Under the pieces are notes generated by a model. That model saw only the letters and a program-made list of their open reading frames with translations, made no database searches and was not told where the DNA came from. Shown here one piece after another: positions 17,357 to 26,513 of a stretch of DNA of 64,000 nt. Positions within the stretch are counted from its first letter, which is position 1. Each line of letters begins with the position of its first letter. The position numbers and the translations under genes were made by a program. The DNA is from Streptomyces sp. FIT100. Lineage in GTDB: Bacteria > Actinomycetota > Actinomycetes > Streptomycetales > Streptomycetaceae. The stretch covers positions 558,001-622,000 of the forward strand of contig NZ_CP075715.1 of the NCBI RefSeq assembly GCF_024584805.1. Direction: 5' to 3'.

Positions 17357-17629
17357 GTCTCCCGACCCGAACAAGCTGCTTGCGCAGCAGGGGCGGAGCC
17401 AGTGGGCTGGCGCCTGCCGTAGGCCGCCACCCGCTGTCCCCCGGCTCGGTTCTACAGGCCCGGCGTACAAGGCAATCGAGGTCCTCGCTCCGCTCGCGCC
17501 CACCTTGCCCGAGGCAATCGCGGCCTCGAGCGCAGAGCCCTACCTGCTGTACAGCGGCCAGCACCACGACCTTGGCGTGATTGTCCAGGCCCTGACCACC
17601 ACCAGCACCGAACTGCTCCTTCTCGGTGC

Positions 17630-17955
17630 CGCGCCCGGGATCGACCTATGACTTGACGGCGACCCGCGCCGACGGCATCGCCCAGGCGTCACCGACGCCG
17701 ACGCCCCTACGTGGAGACCACCGCAGACTCCGACGACCAGGGCGCCGCCGACACTGTGCGCACTCCCATCAAGCGCCCGAAGGGCCAGCGACACAACGGC
17801 AGGGCGAAATAGGCCAACTCCGCCCTCGCCAGGCTCCGCGTCCCTGCCGAGCGCGACTTCGCCGAACTCGGGCGCTGGCGGGTGCTCGACCTGTTGCGGA
17901 TCAGCCCGAATCGCGTTACCCGCCGCGCTTCACGCCCTCCTCGTGATCACACAAA
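17630..17955 (+). pseudogene. Decayed IS5-family transposase C-terminus
   Basis: Segments typical of IS5-type DDE transposases appear in different frames: STYDLTATRADGIAQA (around 17640-17690), then DDQGAADTVRTPIKRPKGQ, a TAG stop, and ALARLRVPAERDFAELGRW with RISPNRVT before the end. At least one frameshift and one nonsense codon make it non-functional. The N-terminal half is missing. It ends just before the 3' end of the SNF2 gene on the opposite strand. Confidence 0.65.
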
Positions 17956-17963
17956 AGCGATCT

Positions 17964-20960
17964 TCACTGGCGAGGGGGTAGATCGTAAACGCTCAGCACG
18001 AGCGCCGCAGTGAGGATCTGCGGTGGCTTCGTCGACATCAACTGCTGCTGGTCGAGCAGTGCGAGACGCTTGCGAAGCCGTACATCGAGCTCGACAGCCT
18101 TGCGGTGGAGGCTCTCGGAGGACTCCTTGGGCTTCTCGCCCCTTCGTTCCTTCTCGGAGGCCGCCGCAGCATCGAGGAGCAGCCGCTCACTCTCCGAGGT
18201 CAGGCGCTTGGTCACTAGTTCCCGGGTGTTGACCAACTCTGCCAGGCGACGGGGCTGGACCTCGGCCAGGTATTCGGGAAGCTGGTTGGCAATGATCCAG
18301 CTGGTTGCCTTGTCTTCGGCGTCTGCGAGCCAGTGAAGACCGCGCGCGATGTCGACCGCCGTGCCGTTGGGAGCCTCGGCGCAGTCGAGGTAGGGCGCGG
18401 GGCCGGCCGGGCGCACGGTGCCGCGGCTGTCCACGTAGGCGTAGGCGAACCGTCTTGCCACCGACGCGCCCGTGGCGTCCGCGACCTCTTCGACCACCCC
18501 GACGAGAAGGTGCGGTTCGTCGAGGGTGGCCGAAACGAGGACGGTGCCCCGGTTGAGGGCGCTGCCGAAGTTCCGGATGGTTTCGGCCATGACGGCGTCA
18601 TGCAACAGGTGGCCGGGAGCGAGCAGATCGACGTGACCGCGGTCGTCAGGCCGGACGTGGCTGAGGTCGAAGGTGACGTGATTGTACTTGGTGGCAATGG
18701 GCCCGTTACCTGCCGAGCGGATGTGCTGGGGCACGTGGGCTATCTCGTAACGCCCCCGTTCGCGCTTGACGATCCGGCCCCCGAGCCGGGTGAAGGCGTC
18801 CTTGAAGGCCGATTCGATGTCGTGCGGCTGAAGACGCCGGGCGCGGGCGTCGTCCATCGCGGCGCGCAGGGCGCGAAGATCGGCGTCCGAGAAGTGCTCC
18901 GAAGCGAGCGCGCGCTCGTCCAGGAGGCCCTTGAGGCCGTCTCCAACGGTGGCGTCGATGACCTCGTACATCCGATCCTTGACAGCCGGCTGCTCACCGT
19001 ACTGGATGGCATTGAGGAGCAAGTCTCGCAGCGGGGTCTCGGCAAACGCCTCTCCCAGCACATCGAAGACCTTCCCGCCGTACGTCTCGCGCATCTGGTC
19101 GAGTTTCTCCAGCAGGCGCGTGAAGACCTCACCCTCGCGGGTGTTGGAGGCGACGAGGTTCCAGAGCCGGCAGACCGCCTCCTGGCCGATGCGGTGAATG
19201 CGGCCGAAGCGCTGCTCAATGCGGTTGGGATTCCAGGGCAGGTCGTAGTTGACCATCAGGTGTGCGGCCTGCAGGTTGAGTCCCTCGCCGGCGGCGTCGG
19301 TGGCCAGCAGGATCTGAACGTCGCGGTTCTTGGTGAACTCCTCGGTGATCTGCCGCCGCTCGGCCCGGCGTACGCCGCCGTGTATGGCCTTGACTGCATC
19401 GGGCTTGCCCAGAAGCGACGCGATCTTGCGCTGCAGATACTGGAGGGTGTCGCGGTGCTCGGTGAAGATGATGAGTTTCCGAGGCCGGCCATTGGCGTCT
19501 GTCACCAGCGTGTGGTCTCGAAGGAGGGCGGACAGCTCGGTCCACTTGCGGTCCGTACCTGCCTCTCGGACCCGCTGCGCCGTCTTCACCAACGCCCTCA
19601 GCTCGACGAGCTCGACGTTGAGCTCCTCGACCGTCTGCGCCGCCGTCGCGGCATCGAGCAGTTCCTCCTCGGTCTCCTCGATCTCTTCGGCATTGAAGTC
19701 GTCATTGTCGAAGTCGGCGAGGTCGATGGTGGGCATGCTCTCGCGCCAGGTGCCGTTGAGGATCTCCTGCTTCTTGCGCTCCAGGCGCTCGGTACGCCGC
19801 ACGAGGCTCTTGTAGATCGCCTCGGGGCTGGAGGCCAGGCGTCGCTGCAGAACGGTGAGCGCAAAACCGACAGTGTTCTTGCGTTTACCACCGACGCGGT
19901 CGGCGCGGTTCATCCCCTCGCGGACATAGTGGGTGACGTCCTCGTAGAGGTCGTACTCGAGTGCCGTGAGCTCATAGGGGACGGTCTCCGCGATGCGCTC
20001 GGGGAAGAGCTTCCTGCCCTCGAAGGTGAGCAGATCTTCCTTGATCATGCGCCGCATGATCCCGCTGACGTCGGTACTCCTCTTCTGCCTGCCCTCGAAC
20101 CGGTCACGGTCCAGCAGCGTGAGGAAGAGCTGGAAGTCCTCCTCCTTTCCCGAGTGCGGGGTAGCTGTCATCAGGAGCAGGTGACGAGTGATCTCGCCGA
20201 GCATCTCACCGAGCTGGAACCTCTTGGTCTTCTCCAGCTTGCCACCGAAGTAGTGGCCCCCCATCCGGTGCGCCTCATCGACCACGATCAGGTCCCACTC
20301 CGACTCCTGGAGCTGCGCCTTCAGGTGCTCGTTACGGGAGAGCTGATCCATGCGAGCGATCAGGAGCGGGGCGGAGTCGAAGACGTGGGGATGGAGCTTG
20401 GAGTCGATGACCTGGTTCGTGAGCAGGTCGAAGCGGAGACCGAACTTGAAGAAGAGCTCGTCCTGCCACTGATCGACCAAGCCCCCCGGAGCCACAACAA
20501 GGCACCGCTCGACGTCGTCGCGCAGCAGGAGCTCCTTGATGTAGAGCCCAGCCATGATCGTCTTTCCCGCACCCGGATCGTCGGCGAGTAGGAAGCGCAA
20601 CGGTGTACGGGGCATGAGCTCGCCGTACACGGCGCGGATCTGGTGCGGGAGCGGCTGGACGTCGCTGGTCGCCACAGCAAGCATCGGGTCGAACAGGCCT
20701 GCCATTGAAATCCGCTGAGCCTCGGCAACCAGCTTGAAGTCACGTACGCTCGCGTCGAAGGCGCGGCTGCCGCTGTGAGCGACGCTGAGCTTCTCCTCGT
20801 CCTTCCGGAAGACGACCCGCTGGTCGAGGACGCCTCCGGCGGTCTTGTAGGTCAGCTCGAGTGCGTTCGCACCGTGCCACTGGGCTGCGACGACCGTGAC
20901 GACCTCCGCCGGTATGAGGCCGTCGATCCGCAGACCCGGCTTCAGCTCCTCGAGCAGCAC
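17964..20960 (-). CDS. SNF2/HepA-family helicase (DrmD-like, first copy)
   Basis: This 998-residue superfamily II ATPase has Walker A DDPGAGKTIMAG (about residues 126-137; the usual SNF2 DEMGLGKT is altered), motif II VVDEAHRMGG (about 228), motif III LLMTATPH, and a C-terminal lobe with TDAAGEGLNLQ and the motif VI arginine fingers in QRFGRIHRIGQ. A roughly 400-residue C-terminal region is unassigned. Architecture matches stand-alone HepA/DrmD-type helicases found beside methylases in phage-defence loci. The GTG at 20960 has GGAGG 8 bases upstream and is preferred to the GTG at 20966. It converges with the IIG-like gene and is divergent from the next helicase. Confidence 0.87.
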   Translation of the reverse strand: MLLEELKPGLRIDGLIPAEVVTVVAAQWHGANALELTYKTAGGVLDQRVVFRKDEEKLSVAHSGSRAFDASVRDFKLVAEAQRISMAGLFDPMLAVATSDVQPLPHQIRAVYGELMPRTPLRFLLADDPGAGKTIMAGLYIKELLLRDDVERCLVVAPGGLVDQWQDELFFKFGLRFDLLTNQVIDSKLHPHVFDSAPLLIARMDQLSRNEHLKAQLQESEWDLIVVDEAHRMGGHYFGGKLEKTKRFQLGEMLGEITRHLLLMTATPHSGKEEDFQLFLTLLDRDRFEGRQKRSTDVSGIMRRMIKEDLLTFEGRKLFPERIAETVPYELTALEYDLYEDVTHYVREGMNRADRVGGKRKNTVGFALTVLQRRLASSPEAIYKSLVRRTERLERKKQEILNGTWRESMPTIDLADFDNDDFNAEEIEETEEELLDAATAAQTVEELNVELVELRALVKTAQRVREAGTDRKWTELSALLRDHTLVTDANGRPRKLIIFTEHRDTLQYLQRKIASLLGKPDAVKAIHGGVRRAERRQITEEFTKNRDVQILLATDAAGEGLNLQAAHLMVNYDLPWNPNRIEQRFGRIHRIGQEAVCRLWNLVASNTREGEVFTRLLEKLDQMRETYGGKVFDVLGEAFAETPLRDLLLNAIQYGEQPAVKDRMYEVIDATVGDGLKGLLDERALASEHFSDADLRALRAAMDDARARRLQPHDIESAFKDAFTRLGGRIVKRERGRYEIAHVPQHIRSAGNGPIATKYNHVTFDLSHVRPDDRGHVDLLAPGHLLHDAVMAETIRNFGSALNRGTVLVSATLDEPHLLVGVVEEVADATGASVARRFAYAYVDSRGTVRPAGPAPYLDCAEAPNGTAVDIARGLHWLADAEDKATSWIIANQLPEYLAEVQPRRLAELVNTRELVTKRLTSESERLLLDAAAASEKERRGEKPKESSESLHRKAVELDVRLRKRLALLDQQQLMSTKPPQILTAALVLSVYDLPPRQ

Positions 20961-21085
20961 GTACACAACCTCCTGCTTGGCAGCCTACGAACGCTACTCG
21001 GGCGTTCCGGCGATTTCCTGATCCCGTCGACTTCGTCAACCGGGGTCGCTAATCTTCCCAGAGGTCATGCGAGTCGGCGGGGGCA
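20961..21085. promoter_or_regulatory. Divergent promoter region of two SNF2 helicases
   Basis: About 120 bp separate the starts of two oppositely oriented SNF2 helicases, so both promoters must lie here or overlap the 5' coding ends. I see no convincing palindrome or -35/-10 pair. Joint control is an inference from layout. Confidence 0.4.
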
Positions 21086-23707
21086 ATGGAGCGAGAAGCA
21101 CGTCATCACCTGCGTGGTGTGGTGGAGGACGTCAGCGGGTGGCGCAGCCTCGCGGTGCGGATCGTCGAGCACCGTGAGCCCGTCGAGACAGCGGCAGAAG
21201 ACGCCGCCAGGCAGTTCCTCGACCGAGTGACTTCTCTCGGGACCGGAGGCAACACCGCATGGCGCGTACTGCAGGTGTCGCCGTCCGACGTCGACCTGGT
21301 GGCCTCCCTGGCCTGCCGTCAGGCTCTTCCGGTGCTCACCGCGCATGCCCAGCAGGGCGTCCACCAGTTGACCAACGACGTCGGCCAGGCGCTGAGGTCC
21401 GTTCGGGCGCTGTTCGGTGCACGCCGGATCTTGTCGGGCAAGAGCCGAAAGGACGAAGCAGGGCAGGCTGCGACGTACCTGACTTCCTTTCACGAGTGGG
21501 CTGCGAGCACCCCACTTGTATCCGAGTTGGAAAGCCTGGCAGCATGGGACAGGAGCGCTGTCCCCGCGATCGGGCTCTCGGCCATCCTCGATGACACGGT
21601 CGGCTTCGCCCACCGCCTAAGCGGCCGAGCCGAACTCGTCGGGCGGCATGAACTGGCCGTCGCCAAGACCGCGATCAGAGCTATCGATCAGGCCCTACAG
21701 CGCGAGGACAAGTTCAGAACGGCGGTAAACACCGCCGGCCATGCCGTCCGAGAGGCCGAGGCTCGCAAGCTCGTCGCCGAAATGCCCGTCGAGCGGCTCA
21801 AGGACGCCACCAGCGGCCAACTGCGCATCACGGCGCTGATCGATGCCGGAATCAGGACCGTGCAACAGGTACTCGACCAGAAGTCACGGATTCGATCGCT
21901 CCCCGGAGTCGGTGAGACGACGGGCAACCGGATGGTCGGCGCCGCGCGAACCATCTGGCAAACCACGCTGGACGAGATGCCGGTCCGGATCGACGTAAGG
22001 AAGCGATCCAACGCCACCACGAAGCTCCTCAAGGCGATGCGGGCTTGGGACGCGGCACGCTCGATCCGCAGCGCAACAGCCGACCTCGCTGCCGCCGACG
22101 CGGTTCGACCGCTCCTCCAAAGCCTTGATTCCCAGACTTCCCACGTGGTTCTCGTCCCCCAGGCGCGGACCGTCGCCGAGTTGCGTACTGCACTAGCGGC
22201 CGTCGAGCGCCGCGGGGCGCTGCTCAGCGGTGAGACCAACGCCGCGGGCGGTGATCCTTGGGAGGATTTCATCACCCGCCCGGCCGACTACTACGCGATG
22301 CTCGCGGAGCTCGGGTTCCTGGCCGACGACGCCGAGAAGAGCCAAGGCGACCTGCCGGCCGACATCGTCGAGGCGATCAGGGGGCTCACACTCGACACCA
22401 GCCATCTGAAGGCGTCCCTGCGTGGGTACCAGTCATTCGGTGCCCGCTTCGCGATCGTGCAACGGAAGGTCATCATCGGCGACGAGATGGGGCTGGGAAA
22501 GACCGTCGAATCACTCGCCGTACTCACCCACTTGCGCGCCAAGGGCTCGTCTCACTTCCTGGTCGTGTGCCCCGCCGCTGTCGTGACCAACTGGGTGCGC
22601 GAGGTCCAGGCCAAGTCCGATCTGCGCGCGTATCGCCTGCACGGGCTCGGTCGCGACGACGCGCTGAAATCCTGGATCCGCAATGGTGGAGTCGCGGTCA
22701 CCACCTACGACATCCTCGGTTGGATGGAAGGCCGGATCCCCGAACGCGCCAGACCTGCATGCCTGGTCTTCGACGAAGCGCACTACATCAAGAATCCGGG
22801 CGCCCAGCGAACCCGGCGCTCCACGGCCCTGATCAACAGCTCGGAGCGAACGATCCTCCTGACGGGCACCCCACTGGAGAACAGGATTGAGGAATTCCGC
22901 AATCTCGTCGGCTACCTCCGGCCAGACCTGTCGATCAGCGCCTCGGAAATAGCTCCTCGCCAGTTCCGGAAGCAGGTGGCACCGGCCTACTTGCGGCGCA
23001 ACCAGGAAGACGTCCTCACCGAGCTCCCGGAGCGGTTCGAAGTCGACGAGTGGATGCCAATGTCCAGCGCCGACGAGCAGCACTACCGAGCGGCTGTCAT
23101 CGAGGGCAACTTCATGGCCATGCGCCAGGCCGCGCTACGCGCCGGCGCCAAGTCCGAAAAGATGCAGCGCCTCATCGACATCGTCCAGGAGGCAGAGGAC
23201 AACGAGCGCAAGGTGCTGGTCTTCTCGTACTTCCGTGACGTCCTCGACGAAGTGGCGTCGGTCCTTCCGGGCAAGGTGTTCGGGCCCCTTACCGGCTCTG
23301 TTCCCGCCGCGAAGCGACAGAGCATGGTCGATGAGTTCTCCCAATCCCCCCACGGGGCAGTGCTCGTCGCGCAAATCGTGGCAGGCGGCGTCGGTCTGAA
23401 CATTCAGTCGGCATCGGTCGTCGTGATCTGCGAGCCCCAGCTCAAGCCGACGACCGAATGGCAAGCCATCGGCCGCTCCCACAGAATGGGGCAGCTGGAG
23501 TCAGTACAAGTACACCGCCTGCTCTCCGAAGAAGGCGTCGACCAGCGCATCATTGAGATCCTGGCGCGCAAGAGCCAACTCTTCGCGGAGTTTGCCCGAG
23601 TCTCAGAAACCGCCGACAGCGCCCCGGAAGCGTTCGACATCACAGACGCCGAGCTGGCACGGGAGATCGTGGCGGCCGAGCGTGAACGCCTCCTCACGGG
23701 CGGCTGA
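21086..23707 (+). CDS. SNF2-family helicase with N-terminal helix-hairpin-helix
   Basis: This 873-residue protein has a roughly 430-residue alpha-helical N-terminus including a helix-hairpin-helix DNA-binding motif (RSLPGVGETTGNRMVGAA, about residues 270-287). The Swi2/Snf2 motor follows: GDEMGLGKTVES (about 465-476), VFDEAHYIKNPG (about 563), LLTGTPLENR (about 590) and motif VI QAIGRSHRMGQ (about 795). SNF2 proteins translocate on dsDNA without classical unwinding. The HhH points to structure- or damage-specific binding. It is divergent from the other SNF2 gene and is followed in the same frame by a broken DUF3883-like tail. Confidence 0.87.
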   Translation: MEREARHHLRGVVEDVSGWRSLAVRIVEHREPVETAAEDAARQFLDRVTSLGTGGNTAWRVLQVSPSDVDLVASLACRQALPVLTAHAQQGVHQLTNDVGQALRSVRALFGARRILSGKSRKDEAGQAATYLTSFHEWAASTPLVSELESLAAWDRSAVPAIGLSAILDDTVGFAHRLSGRAELVGRHELAVAKTAIRAIDQALQREDKFRTAVNTAGHAVREAEARKLVAEMPVERLKDATSGQLRITALIDAGIRTVQQVLDQKSRIRSLPGVGETTGNRMVGAARTIWQTTLDEMPVRIDVRKRSNATTKLLKAMRAWDAARSIRSATADLAAADAVRPLLQSLDSQTSHVVLVPQARTVAELRTALAAVERRGALLSGETNAAGGDPWEDFITRPADYYAMLAELGFLADDAEKSQGDLPADIVEAIRGLTLDTSHLKASLRGYQSFGARFAIVQRKVIIGDEMGLGKTVESLAVLTHLRAKGSSHFLVVCPAAVVTNWVREVQAKSDLRAYRLHGLGRDDALKSWIRNGGVAVTTYDILGWMEGRIPERARPACLVFDEAHYIKNPGAQRTRRSTALINSSERTILLTGTPLENRIEEFRNLVGYLRPDLSISASEIAPRQFRKQVAPAYLRRNQEDVLTELPERFEVDEWMPMSSADEQHYRAAVIEGNFMAMRQAALRAGAKSEKMQRLIDIVQEAEDNERKVLVFSYFRDVLDEVASVLPGKVFGPLTGSVPAAKRQSMVDEFSQSPHGAVLVAQIVAGGVGLNIQSASVVVICEPQLKPTTEWQAIGRSHRMGQLESVQVHRLLSEEGVDQRIIEILARKSQLFAEFARVSETADSAPEAFDITDAELAREIVAAERERLLTGG

Positions 23708-23794
23708 CAGACGCGAGACACGGAGCCGACTGCAGTCGGCCGACCCAGGCGCTCACCTCTCTCTGACCGTCGCCGGCACCGGGAGACCGGCGAG

Positions 23795-24130
23795 GCCAGC
23801 TGGGTCTCAGGCAACAGGTGCCACGTCTTCCCGGGGCCGTCCGGTGACGATGGCCTGGATTACGACTTCAGGGTCGGCTCTGGCAAGCACCCGCTGTTGT
23901 ACGAGGTCAACGCCACGCAGGGGCCGGGAGGTCAGATCGAACTCGGGGAGACCGGGGTGAGGGCCGCCCAGAGATACGCCAGCAGCGATCGCTGGAGGAT
24001 CCTGGTAGGCACATCGGTACTGGATCCCGACCGGCGGGAGCTACGCATGCTGCCAAATCCGTTCGGCGACCATGGCCGTGGCCTGTACCGAGAGGAGGGC
24101 GGCGCGCTTCGGTTCTCCTATCGAATCTGA
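23795..24130 (+). pseudogene. C-terminal fragment of a DUF3883-like (nuclease-fold) protein
   Basis: The frame is open from the SNF2 stop at 23707 to 24130. From about 23795 it becomes protein-like: SGNRCHVFPG, DYDFRVGSGKHPLLYEVNAT, GGQIELGETGVRAAQRYA, SDRWRILVG, and a C-terminal GLYREEGGALRFSYR. This matches the end of DUF3883-type domains, whose YEVKAT/IELGETE motifs form a PD-(D/E)XK-like fold; here the usual Lys reads Asn (YEVNAT). No proper start exists, only a TTG at 23897, so it is a truncated remnant. The parent protein is often a large ATPase-containing defence protein. Confidence 0.55.
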
Positions 24131-24203
24131 TCGCGAATGATCTGACTGCCAGCCCTCTGCCCCGCGGTAGTTGGTCACCGCCGGGCAGAGCCGCCTCGGT
24201 CAG

Positions 24204-26513
24204 CTACAAGGGGAGGAACGGACTGGGCTTGCCGTGCCAGGAGATGCGCAACGCGTCGCGGGCTCGGGTGGTGGCGACGAAGAGTTGGTTTCGGCTCTTC
24301 TGGAGTTCGCGTTCGTATCGCTTAGGGTCGATCTTTTCGTACTGCTCGACGAGGGCGGTGCGCGGAAGAATGCCGTCGCTCGCACCGATGATCGCGAGCT
24401 TCTGGTACTCAAGCCCCTTGAATCGATGCATCGTACCGATGTGGACTTCTCCCCCACCCTGCGGGCCGTCCTTGGTGAGGGTGGCTGTGGTGATGCCATG
24501 CTTCATCTCCAGGTCGGTGGCGACGCGGCCGGCCATCTCGCCGTCGGCGACGCAGACAGCCATGGTGCCGCTCGGGTCGCGTACGGTGCCGTCCGCGCCA
24601 GGCTGGGTGATGTTCGCGCGCCACTCCTTGAGAGCCTCAGCGAGCTGGGCGATCTCGTCGGTCCAGTCGGCGCAGGCGACGTACTCGGGGGCTGGGCCGT
24701 GCAGCAGGGAGTGGTAGCCGTCTAGGGTGTCGGTGCCGTCGTCGAGGTCGTCGTAGGTTGCCCCGCTGACGACCTTGGCGGCCTGGTCGAGGATCTCCTG
24801 GGTGGTGCGGTAGCTGAGCGTCAGCTTCGAGGCACGACCGCGGATGTGGACGCCGACGGTGGAGAGGGTGACCTGCCGGTCGTAGATCCGCTGGTGCGTG
24901 TCGCTTGCGATGAAGAGGTCGCCCTCGCCGGACGCGACCATGGCGCGCAGCATCTTCCAGTGGGCGGGGCTGAGGTCCTGGGCCTCGTCGACGACGATGT
25001 GCTGGTAGCGATGACGCAGGTAGCGCATGGCGGAGCTGTTGTCGTCGAGGTGGACCAGGTCGCCGCCGCCGATGTCCGCCTTTCGCTCGGCACGGATCTT
25101 GATCTTGTGGGCGCGTTCCATCTCGTAGCGGGCCGCCCGTTCGGCGGACTGGGCCCAGGTCTCCCGGCCCAGGCCGTTGAGGCGCAGAGTGAACTGGTCG
25201 AGCAGCTTCCAGATGGCGGCACGTTCGGGGCGGCTCAGCGCGCGCCCCATACCTGCGCGGCGGGCCTTGAAGTAGTCCTGGCGGGTCGCGAGGGACTGGC
25301 CGAGGACGATCTGTTCCCATTCGTCGAAGAGGAACTCGGCGCCCCAGCGCTGCTCATCGTGCTCGAAGAGGACTTCGCGCAGGACGTCCAGGGCCCGGTC
25401 GTCGGAGATCAGGCTGCGCTGCGAGCCGGGCGCGGTGTTCTCGTTGAGGACGCTCTGCGCGAGCTGGTCGATGTGCTTGATGTCGACGCGGCCGAGCAGT
25501 GCCGGATCCATGAGCGAGGTGAGCCTGGAGCGCAGGTCGGCCGTGAGGTTCTTGGTGTACGTGGTCAGCAGGATCGGCTTGCTGTGGCCGGAGGGCAGGG
25601 CGGCGGCGAGACGGGCGACGCGGTGCAGGGCGACGATGGTCTTGCCGGTGCCGGGGCCGCCGCTGACACGGGCCGGGCCGCCGTAGTTCCGCTCGACGAT
25701 CTTGCGCTGAGTGGGGTGGAGATACACCTTCCAGGCGCGGAAGTCGCCCTCGGCCAGGACGTTGCGGATGTCGTCGTCGACCGTGGTGACCGCGGTCCTA
25801 GTGAGGGCCGCCGCCATGTCGTCCTCGAAGCCCGGCTCAAGTTCGGTGGCAGCAGGCTGGGTGATCTCACGCTCCACCTCGTCCACAGACATTCCGGAGC
25901 CGAGGCCGGTGAGGACCTCGGCGGTCAGCCGCGGAGCGCCGGCGATGAGGTGGTCGAGTTCCTCGTCGGTCGTTACGGTGAGGGCGAGGTCGATGAGCGC
26001 GTCGGCGACACCGAGCCGACGCAGGTCTCCCGGGGCGCAGCCGACGAGGAGTGGTTCTGCGGCGACGGCAGGTTCCGGCGCCACGACGGGTGCGGGTGTG
26101 GGTTCGACCGGCACGGTCTGCTCGTCCGGAGCCGGAGTGAGCTGGAGTCCCGCACGCTGGAGGACGCTCTGACCGACGACGCCGAGGTCGACGAACTCGA
26201 TCTCACCGGTGATCCGGTTGATGGCGACGGTGAGTTCCTCGTAGACGTCCTTGCGGTGGCGGACGGCGACGATCAGCCACTGCGGGATGCCATCGGCGCC
26301 GACGCCGGCCCGGGCGAGAAGTGCCCGGTACGTACGGTCAATCTTGGCGCGGAAGATCCGGCCGTCGCCCTTAAGGGGCTTGAGGTCGAGGCTGGGGTGA
26401 TCGGGGTCGAGGCGGAATTGGTGACAGAAGTCGTAGAACTTCGTCTTGACCGACGACTCCATCTTGTAGAGCTCGTTTTCGGCCTTCTGGTAGAGGCTGA
26501 GGCGTGCGGTCAT
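24204..26513 (-). CDS. UvrD-family helicase with RelE/ParE-like N-terminal domain
   Basis: This 769-residue superfamily I helicase has Walker A SGGPGTGKTIVALHR (about residue 285), the Walker B DEAQD (about 506), motif IV/V IGTMHRFKGLEYQ and motif VI FVATTRARDALR. Residues 1-105 (LYQKAENELYKMESSVKTKF, later GRIFRAKIDRTYRALLA and VAVRHRKDVYEE) look like a RelE/ParE ribonuclease-fold domain fused in front. A roughly 120-residue linker contains an Ala/Pro/Val-rich stretch (about 130-160). The ATG at 26513 overlaps the upstream gene's stop by 4 bp (ATGA). It is the last gene of the four-gene operon. Confidence 0.88.
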   Translation of the reverse strand: MTARLSLYQKAENELYKMESSVKTKFYDFCHQFRLDPDHPSLDLKPLKGDGRIFRAKIDRTYRALLARAGVGADGIPQWLIVAVRHRKDVYEELTVAINRITGEIEFVDLGVVGQSVLQRAGLQLTPAPDEQTVPVEPTPAPVVAPEPAVAAEPLLVGCAPGDLRRLGVADALIDLALTVTTDEELDHLIAGAPRLTAEVLTGLGSGMSVDEVEREITQPAATELEPGFEDDMAAALTRTAVTTVDDDIRNVLAEGDFRAWKVYLHPTQRKIVERNYGGPARVSGGPGTGKTIVALHRVARLAAALPSGHSKPILLTTYTKNLTADLRSRLTSLMDPALLGRVDIKHIDQLAQSVLNENTAPGSQRSLISDDRALDVLREVLFEHDEQRWGAEFLFDEWEQIVLGQSLATRQDYFKARRAGMGRALSRPERAAIWKLLDQFTLRLNGLGRETWAQSAERAARYEMERAHKIKIRAERKADIGGGDLVHLDDNSSAMRYLRHRYQHIVVDEAQDLSPAHWKMLRAMVASGEGDLFIASDTHQRIYDRQVTLSTVGVHIRGRASKLTLSYRTTQEILDQAAKVVSGATYDDLDDGTDTLDGYHSLLHGPAPEYVACADWTDEIAQLAEALKEWRANITQPGADGTVRDPSGTMAVCVADGEMAGRVATDLEMKHGITTATLTKDGPQGGGEVHIGTMHRFKGLEYQKLAIIGASDGILPRTALVEQYEKIDPKRYERELQKSRNQLFVATTRARDALRISWHGKPSPFLPL

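Noticed and set aside
18333..20591. 752-residue plus-strand open frame opposite the first SNF2 helicase
   Set aside because: Shadow frame; helicase motifs lie on the minus strand.
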